A model generated the notes under the pieces. The model searched no databases and was not told where the DNA came from. It saw nothing but the letters and a program-made list of their open reading frames with translations. From assembly GCF_011762025.1 (NCBI RefSeq), contig NZ_JAASQR010000001.1:310001-374000 (forward strand): DNA of 64,000 bases, in the 5' to 3' direction. Within the stretch, counting starts at the first letter, position 1; each line of letters starts with the position of its first letter. The position numbers and the translations under genes are program-made. Below are positions 44,764 through 54,312 of this stretch, one piece after another. Origin of the DNA: Sphingobium vermicomposti. GTDB taxonomy: Bacteria; Pseudomonadota; Alphaproteobacteria; Sphingomonadales; Sphingomonadaceae.

Positions 44764-46365
44764 TCAACTATTTCGGCTCTTTCGCTTCTCACGATGGGAT
44801 TGATAGGAACGCAAGATCTCGCCCATCCTCGCAAGCGCCTCCCGGCGTGCTGACGCGCTCTCGATGCTCTGCAGTTCTTTCTTCAGATGGACCGAGAAAT
44901 CGGCATAGTCGTTCTGCCAATCCCTCCCGACTGCGCTTTGCAGTTCCGGATCTCCGGTCTTCAGCCTCTTGGCCGCTCCGCGGGAAGGCAGGGAATAGGT
45001 CTCGCCGATCCGAGGGGTGATGATCGACATCGCCGCATTGTCCGCTTCGAGTAGCCGTCGAAACGTCTCGATAGAACCGGCTTCACCGTGGCTGAGGAAG
45101 AGACTGCCGTCGATCGGCTGTCGCCTTTTGATCCACCGCAGCAGGTCGTTCTGGTCGCCATGCGCCGAATAGCTGTCAATCCGCCGGATCTGGGCTCGAA
45201 CCGCCACATCCTGCCCCCATATACGGACACGATTGGCACCATCGAGGATCGTTCTCCCCAATGAACCGGCCGCCTGGAATCCGACGAACAAGATTGTCGA
45301 CTCCCGCCTTGCGAGATTATGCCGAAGGTGGTGACGGATACGTCCTGCTTCGCACATGCCGGACGCAGCCATGATGATCGCGCCCGACATGTCGTTCAGG
45401 CGCATCGATTCCATTGCGCTGCCCGTGTAATGGAACGAGGGATGTCGGAAAACTTCGCCCGACCCCATGTCCTCCAGTTCTCCGGCATGCTTTGCGAACA
45501 CTTCCGTTGCTCGCGTCGCCAGCGGCGAGTCGATGAAAACCGACGGATGAGCTAAGCGACCCGTGTTGATGAGTGTCGCGATGTCGAGCAACAGTTCCTG
45601 GGTCCGTTCGAGCGCGAAGACGGGAATGACGAGATTGCCGCCACGCGTGAGCGCCGCCTTGATTTCGGCCTCGAGCAATGTCCGCCGCTGCTCGATCGTC
45701 ACATCCTCGCGAACGCGGTCGCCGTAGGTACTCTCGCAGAATATATGGTCTAGTCCGTTGGGTCCTTCGGGATCGGCGTGAAACGCCTTGTGATCGGGGC
45801 CGAGATCGCCAGAAAAAAACAGACGGGTGCCGCCCACTTCGAGTTCGACTGATGCGGATCCCAGGATGTGCCCGGCATTCCACAGCCTGGCCTTGAACGC
45901 CAATGTCGCATCGAACCACCGGTTCAGTCCGACCGTCTCGACCTGTTCATAGGCTGCCTTCGAGTCGGCCTCGGTGTAGATCGGCTCGATGGGCGCCTCG
46001 TCGCGCCGGTCCTGGCGGCGATTGCGCCGCTCGGCCTCGCTCTCCTGGATACGGCCGGCGTCGGGCAGCATATGGTAGAGGAGGTCGCGCGTATGCGCAG
46101 TCGCGTAGATCGGTCCACGATATCCCTCCGCGACGAGCTTCGGCAGCAAGCCGCTATGGTCGATATGCGCATGTGTCAGGATCACCGCATCCAGCCGGCG
46201 AACATCGAACGAAAAGGACTCGCGATTGAGAGTTTCCAACGTGCGCGAGCCCTGGAACAAGCCGCAATCGATGAGGACCGTCTGTCCGCCATATTGCAAC
46301 TCCATGCAGGAGCCGGTGACGGTCCCGGCAGCGCCGTGGAAGGTGATCTTGGGTTCTTTGCTCAT
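44764..46365 (-). CDS. MBL-fold beta-CASP RNase-like hydrolase
   Basis: 533 residues from the ATG at 46365. Metal-binding HAHIDH (H65, H67, D69, H70) in ILTHAHIDHSGLL, and later the beta-CASP segment with FVGFQAAGSLGRTI and RRIDSYSAHGDQNDLLRW, the C-terminal His motif of RNA-specific members (RMMBL). These enzymes are zinc-dependent endo- or exoribonucleases related to CPSF73. A role in RNA turnover in stressed cells is plausible. GGAGCGGGAT precedes the chosen start, while the earlier ATG at 46425 adds non-conserved residues. It is divergent from the PfkB gene. Confidence 0.87.
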   Translation of the reverse strand: MSKEPKITFHGAAGTVTGSCMELQYGGQTVLIDCGLFQGSRTLETLNRESFSFDVRRLDAVILTHAHIDHSGLLPKLVAEGYRGPIYATAHTRDLLYHMLPDAGRIQESEAERRNRRQDRRDEAPIEPIYTEADSKAAYEQVETVGLNRWFDATLAFKARLWNAGHILGSASVELEVGGTRLFFSGDLGPDHKAFHADPEGPNGLDHIFCESTYGDRVREDVTIEQRRTLLEAEIKAALTRGGNLVIPVFALERTQELLLDIATLINTGRLAHPSVFIDSPLATRATEVFAKHAGELEDMGSGEVFRHPSFHYTGSAMESMRLNDMSGAIIMAASGMCEAGRIRHHLRHNLARRESTILFVGFQAAGSLGRTILDGANRVRIWGQDVAVRAQIRRIDSYSAHGDQNDLLRWIKRRQPIDGSLFLSHGEAGSIETFRRLLEADNAAMSIITPRIGETYSLPSRGAAKRLKTGDPELQSAVGRDWQNDYADFSVHLKKELQSIESASARREALARMGEILRSYQSHREKRKSRNS

Positions 46366-46586
46366 CGGCGCATCCCGCTCCAGCTTGATCGGCTTTCGAT
46401 GCACTCTTAGTACCCTCTTAGGCACGGGCTATGCGAGAAATCCCGTAGTAGAGCCATCCCCGGATCGACATCCGGAGCGGCCATCTCGCTGATCGTGGCA
46501 ATCGTTGCGCCCTGTTCGCATCGGTGCGGACGCATTGGGGATATTGCGGATAGACCCAATTGCAGCTCGCTGGCTCAAATAGCGCA

Positions 46587-47519
46587 ATGACGAACATTGC
46601 TACATTGACCCTGAATCCCACAATCGACGTCGCCTATGAAGTCGATCGTATGTTCCATACGCGCAAGATGCGCACCAAATCCGAATTTTACAGTCCAGGC
46701 GGGGGCGGCATTAACGTGGCCCGGGTTTTCGTTCGGCTCGGGGGCATTGCGCGCAGCTACTATATGGCGGGCGGGGCGACAGGTGATGCCCTCGACGGCT
46801 TGTTAGACCTTCACCAGCTTGTTCACAATCGCATTCCCATAGCCGGCCATACCCGCGTGGCATCAGCCGTACTTGAGACCAAAACCGGCAAGGAATACCG
46901 TTTCGTACCGCCTGGGCCGAGCATCCGGCCTGCCGAGTGGCAGGCCTGCCTCGATGAGCTTGAGAACGCGCACTGCAAGTTCATGGTCCTGAGCGGTTCG
47001 CTGCCACCCGGTATACCCGATGATTTCTACGGTCGGGTCGTGGCATTGATGCGCCGGCGCAATATCCCCGTCATCCTCGACAGCTCTGGCCCCGGCCTCA
47101 AGGGCGGGCTCGAGGAAGGCGGCGTCCTTCTGGTGAAGCCCAGCATCGGCGAGTTGCGGCAACTCACCGGGCTGGAACTCATCACTCCCGATGAAATCGC
47201 CAATGCGGCAATGGGCGTGGTGCACTCAGGTCAAGCTGAGCATGTCGCCGTAACCATGGGCAATGATGGCGCGATCCTCGCCAATGCCGCCGGTCAGCTT
47301 TTCCTGCCGGCAGCGCCGATCGAGGCGAAGAGCGCCGTGGGTGCAGGCGACAGTTTCCTCTCGGCCATGCTCTTTGCCATCTCGATTGGCTGGGACATGG
47401 GCGAAGCATTCCGTTTCGGCATTGCTGGTGGTGCCGCCGCCGTCATGAGCCCCGGCCACGACCTCGCCCGGCCAAACGATATCCAACGTCTATACCAGCA
47501 GGTTTCCGGCATCTCCTGA
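46587..47519 (+). CDS. pfkB: PfkB-family phosphofructokinase
   Basis: 310 residues. PfkB carbohydrate kinase signatures: TLTLNPTIDVAYEVDRMFHT at the N-terminus, GGGGINVARVFVRLGG near 35-50 (family signature 1), and SAVGAGDSFLSAMLFAI with the catalytic base D255 (signature 2). The NPTIDVAYEV opening is that of 6-phosphofructokinase II and 1-phosphofructokinase. The substrate is most likely fructose 6-phosphate. A PfkB kinase is a member of the mycobacterial DosR regulon, and here too it sits among universal stress proteins. A TTG nine codons upstream is possible. A TCCCGTAG sequence (46441-46448) lies in the divergent gap. Confidence 0.85.
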   Translation: MTNIATLTLNPTIDVAYEVDRMFHTRKMRTKSEFYSPGGGGINVARVFVRLGGIARSYYMAGGATGDALDGLLDLHQLVHNRIPIAGHTRVASAVLETKTGKEYRFVPPGPSIRPAEWQACLDELENAHCKFMVLSGSLPPGIPDDFYGRVVALMRRRNIPVILDSSGPGLKGGLEEGGVLLVKPSIGELRQLTGLELITPDEIANAAMGVVHSGQAEHVAVTMGNDGAILANAAGQLFLPAAPIEAKSAVGAGDSFLSAMLFAISIGWDMGEAFRFGIAGGAAAVMSPGHDLARPNDIQRLYQQVSGIS

Positions 47520-47593
47520 TCCAAGCGGAGCTCGGCGTATTAGATATCTCCTCAGTCGAATTTTTTGAATGAGATGGGGGGAAGTTCGCGCCG

Positions 47594-47601
47594 TTACGTG
47601 A
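47594..47601 (+). promoter_or_regulatory. TACGTAA-like motif upstream of USP
   Basis: TTACGTGA followed by GCCC, 102 bases before the universal stress protein start at 47703. Member of the recurring motif family. Confidence 0.35.
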
Positions 47602-47702
47602 GCCCACTGGAGCCGGAATGTTTCCAGGCGAGCGCTTTTTTAGATAATATCCTTTGCTGATACCTTCCCCTCGTTGCGCCAAGTCAGATTGCAGTTGAGC
47701 TT

Positions 47703-48581
47703 ATGACCACATCACGAGTGATCTTGTTGCCGACAGACTTTACCGGCCGGTGCGACCGCTCCCGGGACCGGGCGGTATTTTTGGCACGCACTTGGAGCGC
47801 AAAATTGGTGCTGCTCCACGTTCTGCCGAACGATGCGACAGTCCTTGGCGAGTGGCAGGAGAGCTTGGCTCGGGCGCAGGCAAAGCTTCGAGCTGAAGTG
47901 CGGGACGCTGATCTCGTCGTATGCACGAGGGCTGAATTTGGGGATGTGACTTCCACCATTCTCGATATTGCGGCCGAAGTTTCTGCCGACCTCATCATCA
48001 CGGGCATTTCGCGTCGGGACGAGTTCGACGATTTCCTCATGGGAACCACGATCGAACGCCTGGCGCGTCGGGCAGCTTTGCCGCTCCTAATCGTCAAGGG
48101 CGGCGCGGAGGCAGAATATCGGCAGCTCATGGCAGCCACGGATTTTTCGGAATGCTCGCGAACCGCGCTTACAACCGCGGTTGACCTGTTCCCGAAGGCC
48201 GCAATCACGCTTCTGCATGCGTATCATGTTCGGCTCGAGATATTACGCGGTCGCGAAGGTCCTGCCGCGGTGCAACAGGCGGATATCGCATACGAGTTGG
48301 ACGCGTTCCTGAGCGGAGCCGCCCTGTCTCGTGAAACGCAGGCACTCCTCGATGTCAGCGTGGATTATGGTGACGTCTGCCAGGTCGCGCGCGATCACGT
48401 GCAGGCGAACGGTGTCGATCTAGCGGTCGTTGGAACGCATGGACGCTCGGCGCTGGCAACAGCGGTGATCGGTAGCACGGCGCGTGCTCTTGTCGGTTGC
48501 CTGGAATGCGATGTCCTGCTCGTCCCACAAAATATCCGGACGCGCGGACTGGGCAACATATTGTCCAGGAAACGCGTCTGA
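47703..48581 (+). CDS. Universal stress protein (tandem-domain, GS class)
   Basis: 292 residues. Half one opens VILLPTDFTGRCDRSRDRAV. Half two opens RQLMAATDFSECSRTALTTA and ends GTHGRSALATAVIGSTARAL with the complete G-x2-G-x9-G-S ATP motif. It is the sister of the protein at 41538. It ends two bases before the ATG of the membrane protein gene, so the two are co-transcribed. A TTACGTGA motif lies upstream. Confidence 0.84.
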   Translation: MTTSRVILLPTDFTGRCDRSRDRAVFLARTWSAKLVLLHVLPNDATVLGEWQESLARAQAKLRAEVRDADLVVCTRAEFGDVTSTILDIAAEVSADLIITGISRRDEFDDFLMGTTIERLARRAALPLLIVKGGAEAEYRQLMAATDFSECSRTALTTAVDLFPKAAITLLHAYHVRLEILRGREGPAAVQQADIAYELDAFLSGAALSRETQALLDVSVDYGDVCQVARDHVQANGVDLAVVGTHGRSALATAVIGSTARALVGCLECDVLLVPQNIRTRGLGNILSRKRV

Positions 48582-48583
48582 CG

Positions 48584-49267
48584 ATGCTGGGTAACGAGGG
48601 AAATGACGAACAACGAGCCAGACTCGTTCATCTCGCCATCCTTGCCGTCGTACAATCCGTGATGGCAACCGAGCTCGTTTTCCTGGTCGCCAAGCAGCAA
48701 TGGATCCACGTCTTCCTGGTGACCGGAATCATGCTGACAATGGCGTTCCCTGTCGTGCTGAAGGGCCGCTTTCCCGTTCAGATACCATCCGAGATACAGA
48801 TACTTGCCATCGTGTTTGGTTTTGCCACTCTCTTTCTCGGTGAGGTTCGCGACTATTATGAGCGCTTCTGGTGGTGGGATCTGACCCTCCATGCGACGGC
48901 GGGACTATTGCTGGGCCTTCAGGGGTTTATGACGGTCTATATCCTCAATGAAGATTGCCATGTGGACCTTCATATGAGGCCGGCCTTTCTCGCAATTTTT
49001 GCATTCTGTTTCTCCCAGGCGATCGGCGCCATTTGGGAGATATTCGAGTTCACGATGGATCAGGTGTTCGGATTGACGATGCAAAAACCGATGCTCGGCG
49101 ATCCGTCCGGACTTACCGACACAATGTGGGATCTCATCGTCAACGCCATCGGTGCGCTCGTAATCAGCGTGGCTGGCTGGCGCTATCTCAGTCGCGCCCG
49201 ATCTTCCTACCTGGGCGATTGGGTCCGACGTTTTATCGCCCGTAATCCCCAGTTCTTCGGCGATTGA
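48584..49267 (+). CDS. YjdF/DUF2238-like membrane protein
   Basis: 227 residues with about six membrane helices. WWWDLTLHATAGLLLGLQGF near the middle and IGAIWEIFEFTMDQVFG, together with LTDTMWDLIVNAIGAL, are the conserved segments of DUF2238/YjdF proteins. The D-x3-H and E-x2-E pairs suggest a metal or proton site within the membrane. Function unknown. It starts three bases after the stop of the preceding universal stress protein. The family assignment is from memory of the motif pattern and should be treated as moderate. Confidence 0.65.
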   Translation: MLGNEGNDEQRARLVHLAILAVVQSVMATELVFLVAKQQWIHVFLVTGIMLTMAFPVVLKGRFPVQIPSEIQILAIVFGFATLFLGEVRDYYERFWWWDLTLHATAGLLLGLQGFMTVYILNEDCHVDLHMRPAFLAIFAFCFSQAIGAIWEIFEFTMDQVFGLTMQKPMLGDPSGLTDTMWDLIVNAIGALVISVAGWRYLSRARSSYLGDWVRRFIARNPQFFGD

Positions 49268-49581
49268 AATGTGACCGCCGTGTCGCGAACATTGCTAGGG
49301 GATTAGTGGTAGCGGCCGGAGCTGGCCAAGCTTTCGATGGCAGAACCCGCCATGGTCACCAGTGCCGCCCTGGCCAATTGGTCCAGTCGAATGCCTTGGG
49401 CCGGTATGGGCGAGAGTACTACTTGTCAGCATACCGCCCCCTGAACGCAGCCCTCCGGCGCTCGGTCGTGCATAGGACCCTTACGTAATGACTGGCACCT
49501 CGTCCTTGGCGATGGTCGACCGGAAACGAGGCGATCCGAGCGGCAGTTTGCCTAACGATATATCCAAGCGGGAGGAGAGCG
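49268..49581. other. Intergenic region before ppsA
   Basis: 314 bases without a gene. It contains a perfect TTACGTAA at 49481-49488, 94 bases before ppsA, followed by TGACTGG. GGGAGGAG lies just before the ppsA ATG. No terminator for the preceding operon was found. Confidence 0.45.
49481..49488 (+). promoter_or_regulatory. TACGTAA motif upstream of ppsA
   Basis: TTACGTAA, a perfect 8-bp palindrome, 94 bases before the PEP synthase start. Best-matching copy with the one at 56113. Confidence 0.45.
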
Positions 49582-52068
49582 ATGCCCAAGCCATTGATCC
49601 TGTGGTTCGAAGAAATCACCATCACAGACGTGCCGGCCGTTGGTGGCAAGAATGCATCCTTGGGCGAGATGACGGCGGCTCTTTCTCAGAGAGGCGTCAA
49701 GGTGCCATCGGGTTTCGCTACCACCGCCGATGCCTACCGCGCGTTCATCCGTCACAACGATCTTGCGCCGCGGATAGCCAAGCAACTTGCCGCCTTCCAT
49801 TCTGGTAAATGCACCTTGCAGGACGCTGGACAGGCTATTCGCAGCCTGTTTCTGGAAGGTGAAATGCCTTCTTACATTGCGAACGATATAATAACCGCCT
49901 ACGCTGAGCTCGGCCGGCGTGCTGGAATTGATCGTCCCTCCGTCGCCGTCCGCAGCAGCGCCACCGCTGAGGATCTCCCCGATGCCAGTTTTGCCGGGCA
50001 ACAGGAGACCTTCCTCAATGTGAGAGGGCAGCTCGCGCTGCAGGATGCCTGCCGGCGCTGCTTCGCCTCGCTGTTCACGGACCGGGCGATCAGTTACCGC
50101 GAAGCCAAGGGCTTCGATCATCTCGACGTGGCCCTCTCCATCGGCATCCAGCAGATGGTGCGATCGGATTTGTCGGGTTCTGGCGTCATGTTCTCGATCG
50201 ATACCGAAACTGGCTTCCCCAACGCAATCGTCATCAGTGCCGCTTGGGGCCTCGGGGAAACCGTAGTCCAGGGGACCGTCAACCCGGACAGGTATCTTGT
50301 TTTCAAGCCTCTGCTCGCACAACCGGCAACCGAGCCGATCATCGACAAGGAGCTCGGCGGTAAGGCCTTCCGCATGGTCTATGGCGAGGGCGGAAGCCAC
50401 CGCACCCGGATTGTCGAGACGACCGCGCAGGAGCGTGAGACCTTCGTGCTCGACAATACCGACATCCTGAAGCTCGCCCGCTGGGGCGTCGTCATTGAGG
50501 ATCACTATCAGCGACCAATGGACATGGAATGGGCAAAGGATGGGGAAACAGGCGAACTGTACATCGTCCAGGCCCGGCCCGAAACAGTCCAGGCGCAATC
50601 CAGTGCGACCTCATTCCGGCATTACCGCCTGAAATCGAAAGGCGCCGCGGTCACGACCGGCGCTGCCATCGGCACTGCCATTGCCGCGGGTAAAGCCTGC
50701 GTGATCCGCACCGTCGCCGACATCGCACAATTCCGCGATGGATCAATCCTCGTGACCGAGACGACGGATCCCGACTGGGTTCCCGTCATGAAGCGAGCTG
50801 CGGGCATCGTGACTAACCATGGCGGTACTACCAGCCATGCAGCCATTGTCAGCCGTGAACTCGGCGTGCCCGCGATCGTCGGTACAGGCAATGCCACCGA
50901 GGTCATCGCTGAAGATCAGGAGATCACCATTAGTTGCGCCGATGGCGATATCGGCACCATCTACGACGGTATCCTCGATTTCTCGATGGCCGAGGTGGAT
51001 ATCGGCTCCTTGCCGGCTACCAAGACCGACATGATGGTCAATATCGCCAACCCAGCGGCAGCCTTCCAGTGGTGGAGACTGCCCGCAAAGGGCGTCGGCC
51101 TTGCACGCATGGAATTCATCATCAACGCCCACATCAAGGTTCATCCCATGGCGCTCGTCTATCCCGAGCGCACGAGTCCGGAAGCCCAGCGCCAGATCAG
51201 AGAGCTCACACGCGGATACGCGCACCCGTCTGACTATTTCGTCGACGTTCTCGCTCGCGGCATCGCCAAGCTCGCAAGTCCCTATCACCCGCATCCTGCC
51301 ATTGTTCGTCTCAGCGACTTCAAGACCAACGAGTACGCCCACCTCGTGGGCGGCGACGTCTTCGAACCTGAGGAAGAGAATCCGATGCTCGGCTTCCGCG
51401 GCGCCTCACGCTACTATGACGAGCGCTACCGCGAAGGCTTTGCGCTCGAATGCCGCGCCCTCAGACGCGTGCGTGAAACCATGGGCTTCCGCAACGTAAT
51501 AGTGATGGTCCCGTTCTGCCGCACCCCGGCCGAAGCTGATCGTGTGCTCGGAACCATGGCCGAAAACGGGCTGCGCCGCGGCGAGAATGGCCTCCAAATC
51601 TATATGATGTGCGAGGTACCCTCGAACGTTATCCTCGCCGAGCAGTTCGCCACGCGCTTTGACGGCTTTTCAATCGGGTCAAACGACCTCACCCAGTTGG
51701 TGCTGGGGGTTGATCGCGATTCAGGCATTCTTGCCAGCTTGTTCGATGAGCGCGACGAAGCCGTCACGCGGATGATCGCCGAGGCCATTCGCAAGGCCCA
51801 TGCGGCGGGCATCAAGATTGGCATTTGTGGTCAGGCACCGAGTAATTACCCTGATTTCGCTGCTTTTCTCGTCACCGAAAATATCGACTCTATATCGCTG
51901 AATCCGGACAGCTTTGTACGCACGGTTGATGCCGTGTCTCACGCCGAGCTTCCGGGCGATCCCCTTACCGCTCTCCCGGACAAAGACGTGATCTTGGGCT
52001 ATGCCGACGACGACAATTCGGATCGACGAACATTACGTGGCATCCGCGAAGAGATGCCTCATCGTTAG
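49582..52068 (+). CDS. ppsA: Phosphoenolpyruvate synthase
   Basis: 828 residues, the usual length. The N-terminal nucleotide-binding domain has GGKNASLGEMT and VAVRSSATAEDLPDASFAGQ. The swivelling domain carries the phosphohistidine H419 in TNHGGTTSHAAIVSREL. The C-terminal barrel has GFRGASRYYDERY and IGSNDLTQLVLGVDRDSG, with the catalytic Cys in ICGQAPSN. It converts pyruvate and ATP to phosphoenolpyruvate, AMP and phosphate. Pyruvate phosphate dikinase is excluded by length and by the absence of its insert. AMP produced here could feed the neighbouring AMP phosphorylase. A perfect TTACGTAA site lies upstream. Confidence 0.92.
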   Translation: MPKPLILWFEEITITDVPAVGGKNASLGEMTAALSQRGVKVPSGFATTADAYRAFIRHNDLAPRIAKQLAAFHSGKCTLQDAGQAIRSLFLEGEMPSYIANDIITAYAELGRRAGIDRPSVAVRSSATAEDLPDASFAGQQETFLNVRGQLALQDACRRCFASLFTDRAISYREAKGFDHLDVALSIGIQQMVRSDLSGSGVMFSIDTETGFPNAIVISAAWGLGETVVQGTVNPDRYLVFKPLLAQPATEPIIDKELGGKAFRMVYGEGGSHRTRIVETTAQERETFVLDNTDILKLARWGVVIEDHYQRPMDMEWAKDGETGELYIVQARPETVQAQSSATSFRHYRLKSKGAAVTTGAAIGTAIAAGKACVIRTVADIAQFRDGSILVTETTDPDWVPVMKRAAGIVTNHGGTTSHAAIVSRELGVPAIVGTGNATEVIAEDQEITISCADGDIGTIYDGILDFSMAEVDIGSLPATKTDMMVNIANPAAAFQWWRLPAKGVGLARMEFIINAHIKVHPMALVYPERTSPEAQRQIRELTRGYAHPSDYFVDVLARGIAKLASPYHPHPAIVRLSDFKTNEYAHLVGGDVFEPEEENPMLGFRGASRYYDERYREGFALECRALRRVRETMGFRNVIVMVPFCRTPAEADRVLGTMAENGLRRGENGLQIYMMCEVPSNVILAEQFATRFDGFSIGSNDLTQLVLGVDRDSGILASLFDERDEAVTRMIAEAIRKAHAAGIKIGICGQAPSNYPDFAAFLVTENIDSISLNPDSFVRTVDAVSHAELPGDPLTALPDKDVILGYADDDNSDRRTLRGIREEMPHR

Positions 52069-52170
52069 CAAGTGGATCGCCCTGATTTCGTCCAGGATAG
52101 GAGCAACGCGGAAGGTGGATCTCGTGAAGGGGGAGGGGAGCTGTTGCCATGCCATTATAGGCCGGGGATC

Positions 52171-53181
52171 GTGAATTTAGCCTTCCGCATCTGTGCGACA
52201 TTGAATGAGGTCCGCTTGTGCTCCACTCGCCGCTCCTTGCTCGTAGCTGCAGCATCGAGTATGCTTGGCTTGTCGATCCTGCCGGCTTTCGCTCAGGCAC
52301 AGTCTATCGCAGAAGCAGCCGAAAATCTGCTTCCCGGCCAGTTCCTGTGGGCTCCCGAGGCCGCTCCTGAGGGTCCTGTCATTGTTGTTGTCAGCCTCGT
52401 CAAACAGCGGGTCTACGTATACCGAAACGGGGTGCTGATCGGCATCTCGACCGCATCGACGGGCACGGCCGGCCACGAGACGCCGACCGGGGTATTCACG
52501 ATCCTGCAAAAGAAGGTCGATCACAAATCGAACCTCTACAACGATGCGCCGATGCCTTTCATGCAGCGCCTCACCTGGAGCGGCATCGCCATGCACGCGG
52601 GTAATCTTCCAGGCTACCCCGCGTCTCACGGGTGCATCCGGCTCCCGCTGGCTTTCGCGCAACGGCTGTACGCTGTTACGCAGATCGGTCTGACGGTCAT
52701 CATCACCGAGTCCCCCGACGTCCCCCGGTTTGCCCCGACACCCCAAATCCTGCAAGACAGATCCCGAAGCTCCTTCGATGCCGCCTTCGCCCCCATCTGG
52801 CAGCCGGATCGAGCGCCAACCGGTCCCGTCTCCATCATCGTCAGTGTGTCCGATCAACGCGCGGTGGTGCTACGCAACGGTATCGAGATCGGCATCGCGC
52901 CAGTGTCGATCCGTGGCACCGTTTCCTCCCTGCAGGCCTTCACCCTCAGTTCGATCGATCAACGCGGAACCCATTGGATGTTCCTGCCGATGCTCGGCAA
53001 CACCAGAACTGGGGAGGTCTCGAAGGAGGATCGTGATCGATTGGGCCTGCCGGAAGTCTTCAGGCGCAACCTGCTAACGGTGCTCAAACCAGGCAGCACG
53101 CTGGTCGTCACGCCCGACACCTTGCAGAGCGGAAGCACCGGCGCGCCGCTGACGGTGCTCACCGGCGAAGACCCCGACTAG
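52171..53181 (+). CDS. Periplasmic L,D-transpeptidase (YkuD family)
   Basis: 336 residues from a GTG at 52171; the TTG at 52201 is an alternative. A signal peptide (TRRSLLVAAASSMLGLSIL, then PAFAQAQ) targets it to the periplasm. The YkuD domain at about 65-175 has the catalytic motif ASHGCIRLP with H153 and C155. It crosslinks or modifies peptidoglycan, a change often linked to stationary phase. The C-terminal 150 residues repeat the YkuD N-terminal strand pattern (GPVSIIVSVSDQRAVVLRNG) but lack a second active site, so they look like a decayed duplicate of the domain. It is followed 11 bases later by a 37-residue membrane protein. Confidence 0.84.
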   Translation: MNLAFRICATLNEVRLCSTRRSLLVAAASSMLGLSILPAFAQAQSIAEAAENLLPGQFLWAPEAAPEGPVIVVVSLVKQRVYVYRNGVLIGISTASTGTAGHETPTGVFTILQKKVDHKSNLYNDAPMPFMQRLTWSGIAMHAGNLPGYPASHGCIRLPLAFAQRLYAVTQIGLTVIITESPDVPRFAPTPQILQDRSRSSFDAAFAPIWQPDRAPTGPVSIIVSVSDQRAVVLRNGIEIGIAPVSIRGTVSSLQAFTLSSIDQRGTHWMFLPMLGNTRTGEVSKEDRDRLGLPEVFRRNLLTVLKPGSTLVVTPDTLQSGSTGAPLTVLTGEDPD

Positions 53182-53192
53182 AGGGGGACTGC

Positions 53193-53306
53193 GTGCGGCG
53201 CCCGAACCTGCTCAAGGTCAAGTTCGCGATCCTCGTCGCCCTCAGCGCATTGCCTCTGCTCTGCGGCCTCTGCGGCGCCATCTCGAGCTGGCTGCATCGA
53301 CCCTAG
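53193..53306 (+). CDS. 37-residue single-span membrane microprotein
   Basis: A GTG at 53193 is preceded by GAGGGGG and sits 11 bases after the transpeptidase stop. The product has a basic start (MRRPNLLKVK), one hydrophobic stretch of about 20 residues (FAILVALSALPLLCGLCGAI) with two cysteines, and a short tail SSWLHRP. The spacing and ribosome-binding site argue for a real gene co-translated with the transpeptidase. No family was recognised. Confidence 0.45.
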   Translation: MRRPNLLKVKFAILVALSALPLLCGLCGAISSWLHRP

Positions 53307-53362
53307 ATCAGCTGATCGCTTTCGGCCGAAGATCGCCGAACCCTGTCCGCCGCCGGGAGCTG

Positions 53363-54238
53363 TCACGCGGACATCCGCAGCTTCACCGGAATCTTCAAAT
53401 AATGCACGCCATTCGCTTCGGCCTCAGGAAACCGGCCTGCCCGAACGTTTACCTGGATCGAGGGCAGCAGCAGCTTCGGCACGGCCAAGGTCGCGTCCCG
53501 CGCTTCGCGCATGGCGACAAAGTCCGCCTCGCTCACTCTATCGTGAACATGGACGCTGGCCCGACGCTCCGCGCCTACCGTCGTCTCCCAGCGATACTCC
53601 TCGCGGCCCGGCGCCTTATAGTCGTGACACATGAAGAGGCGGGTCTCGTCCGGAAGCGCAAGAACACGGCGGATCGAACGGTAGAGCGTTCGCGCATCCC
53701 CGCCCGGGAAATCGGCGCGCGCCGTCCCGTAGTCGGGCATGAAGAGCGTATCGCCGACAAAGACCGCATCGCCAACCCGATAGGCCACATCGGCGGGCGT
53801 GTGTCCCGGGACAAGGAGCACCTCCACTTCGAGCCCACCGACGCTGAAGCGTTCACCGTCGCGAAACAGGCAATCGAAATCGGAGCCGTCCGTGCGCAGG
53901 TCATCCAGCGCGAAGACGGGGCGGAAGATCTTCTGGACATCGCGGATATGCTCTCCAATCCCGATCCGTGCGCCGACCTTCGCCTTGAAGTAAGGTGCTG
54001 CCGAAAGGTGGTCGGCATGCGCATGCGTCTCCAGAACCATCGTGATCCGCCAGCCCTTCTCGGTCGCGAACTGCAGGATGCGTTCCGCCGATTCCGAGCC
54101 GGCCTCACCGCTCGATAGGTCGAAGTCGAGTACAGGATCAATGACGACCGCCTCTCCACTTTCGGGGTCCGCCAGCAAATAACTTACCGTGTTGGTCGGC
54201 TCGTTGAAGAATGCCTCGATGACAGGCTTGTTGGCCAT
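53363..54238 (-). CDS. MBL-fold persulfide dioxygenase-like hydrolase (BlhA/ETHE1-like)
   Basis: 291 residues. Metal ligands HAHADH (H72, H74, D76, H77) in ETHAHADHLSAAPYF, a third His in VPGHTPADVAYRVGDAVF, and Asp in FVGDTLFMPDYG. The DYGTARADFPGGDARTLYRSIR segment is that of the ETHE1 and Blh group, which oxidise persulfides to sulfite. It is divergent from the BigR-type regulator with a 74-base shared promoter region. Together with the rhodanese and the sulfite exporter it forms the known sulfide-detoxification arrangement of Xylella and Agrobacterium. Confidence 0.86.
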   Translation of the reverse strand: MANKPVIEAFFNEPTNTVSYLLADPESGEAVVIDPVLDFDLSSGEAGSESAERILQFATEKGWRITMVLETHAHADHLSAAPYFKAKVGARIGIGEHIRDVQKIFRPVFALDDLRTDGSDFDCLFRDGERFSVGGLEVEVLLVPGHTPADVAYRVGDAVFVGDTLFMPDYGTARADFPGGDARTLYRSIRRVLALPDETRLFMCHDYKAPGREEYRWETTVGAERRASVHVHDRVSEADFVAMREARDATLAVPKLLLPSIQVNVRAGRFPEAEANGVHYLKIPVKLRMSA

Positions 54239-54267
54239 CTCACGCCTCCTTGGTTCTTGACGAATAT

Positions 54268-54298
54268 ATTAGTATCCCCTAATTTAGCAATAACTAAT
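54268..54298. promoter_or_regulatory. Candidate BigR operator between blh and bigR
   Basis: Nested AT-rich inverted repeats in the 74-base divergent gap: outer arms ATTAGT (54268-54273) and ACTAAT (54293-54298), inner palindrome CTAATTTAG (54279-54287). ArsR-family repressors bind such sites, and one site here could control both directions. Confidence 0.55.
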
Positions 54299-54312
54299 GT
54301 TAAGGATCGAGC

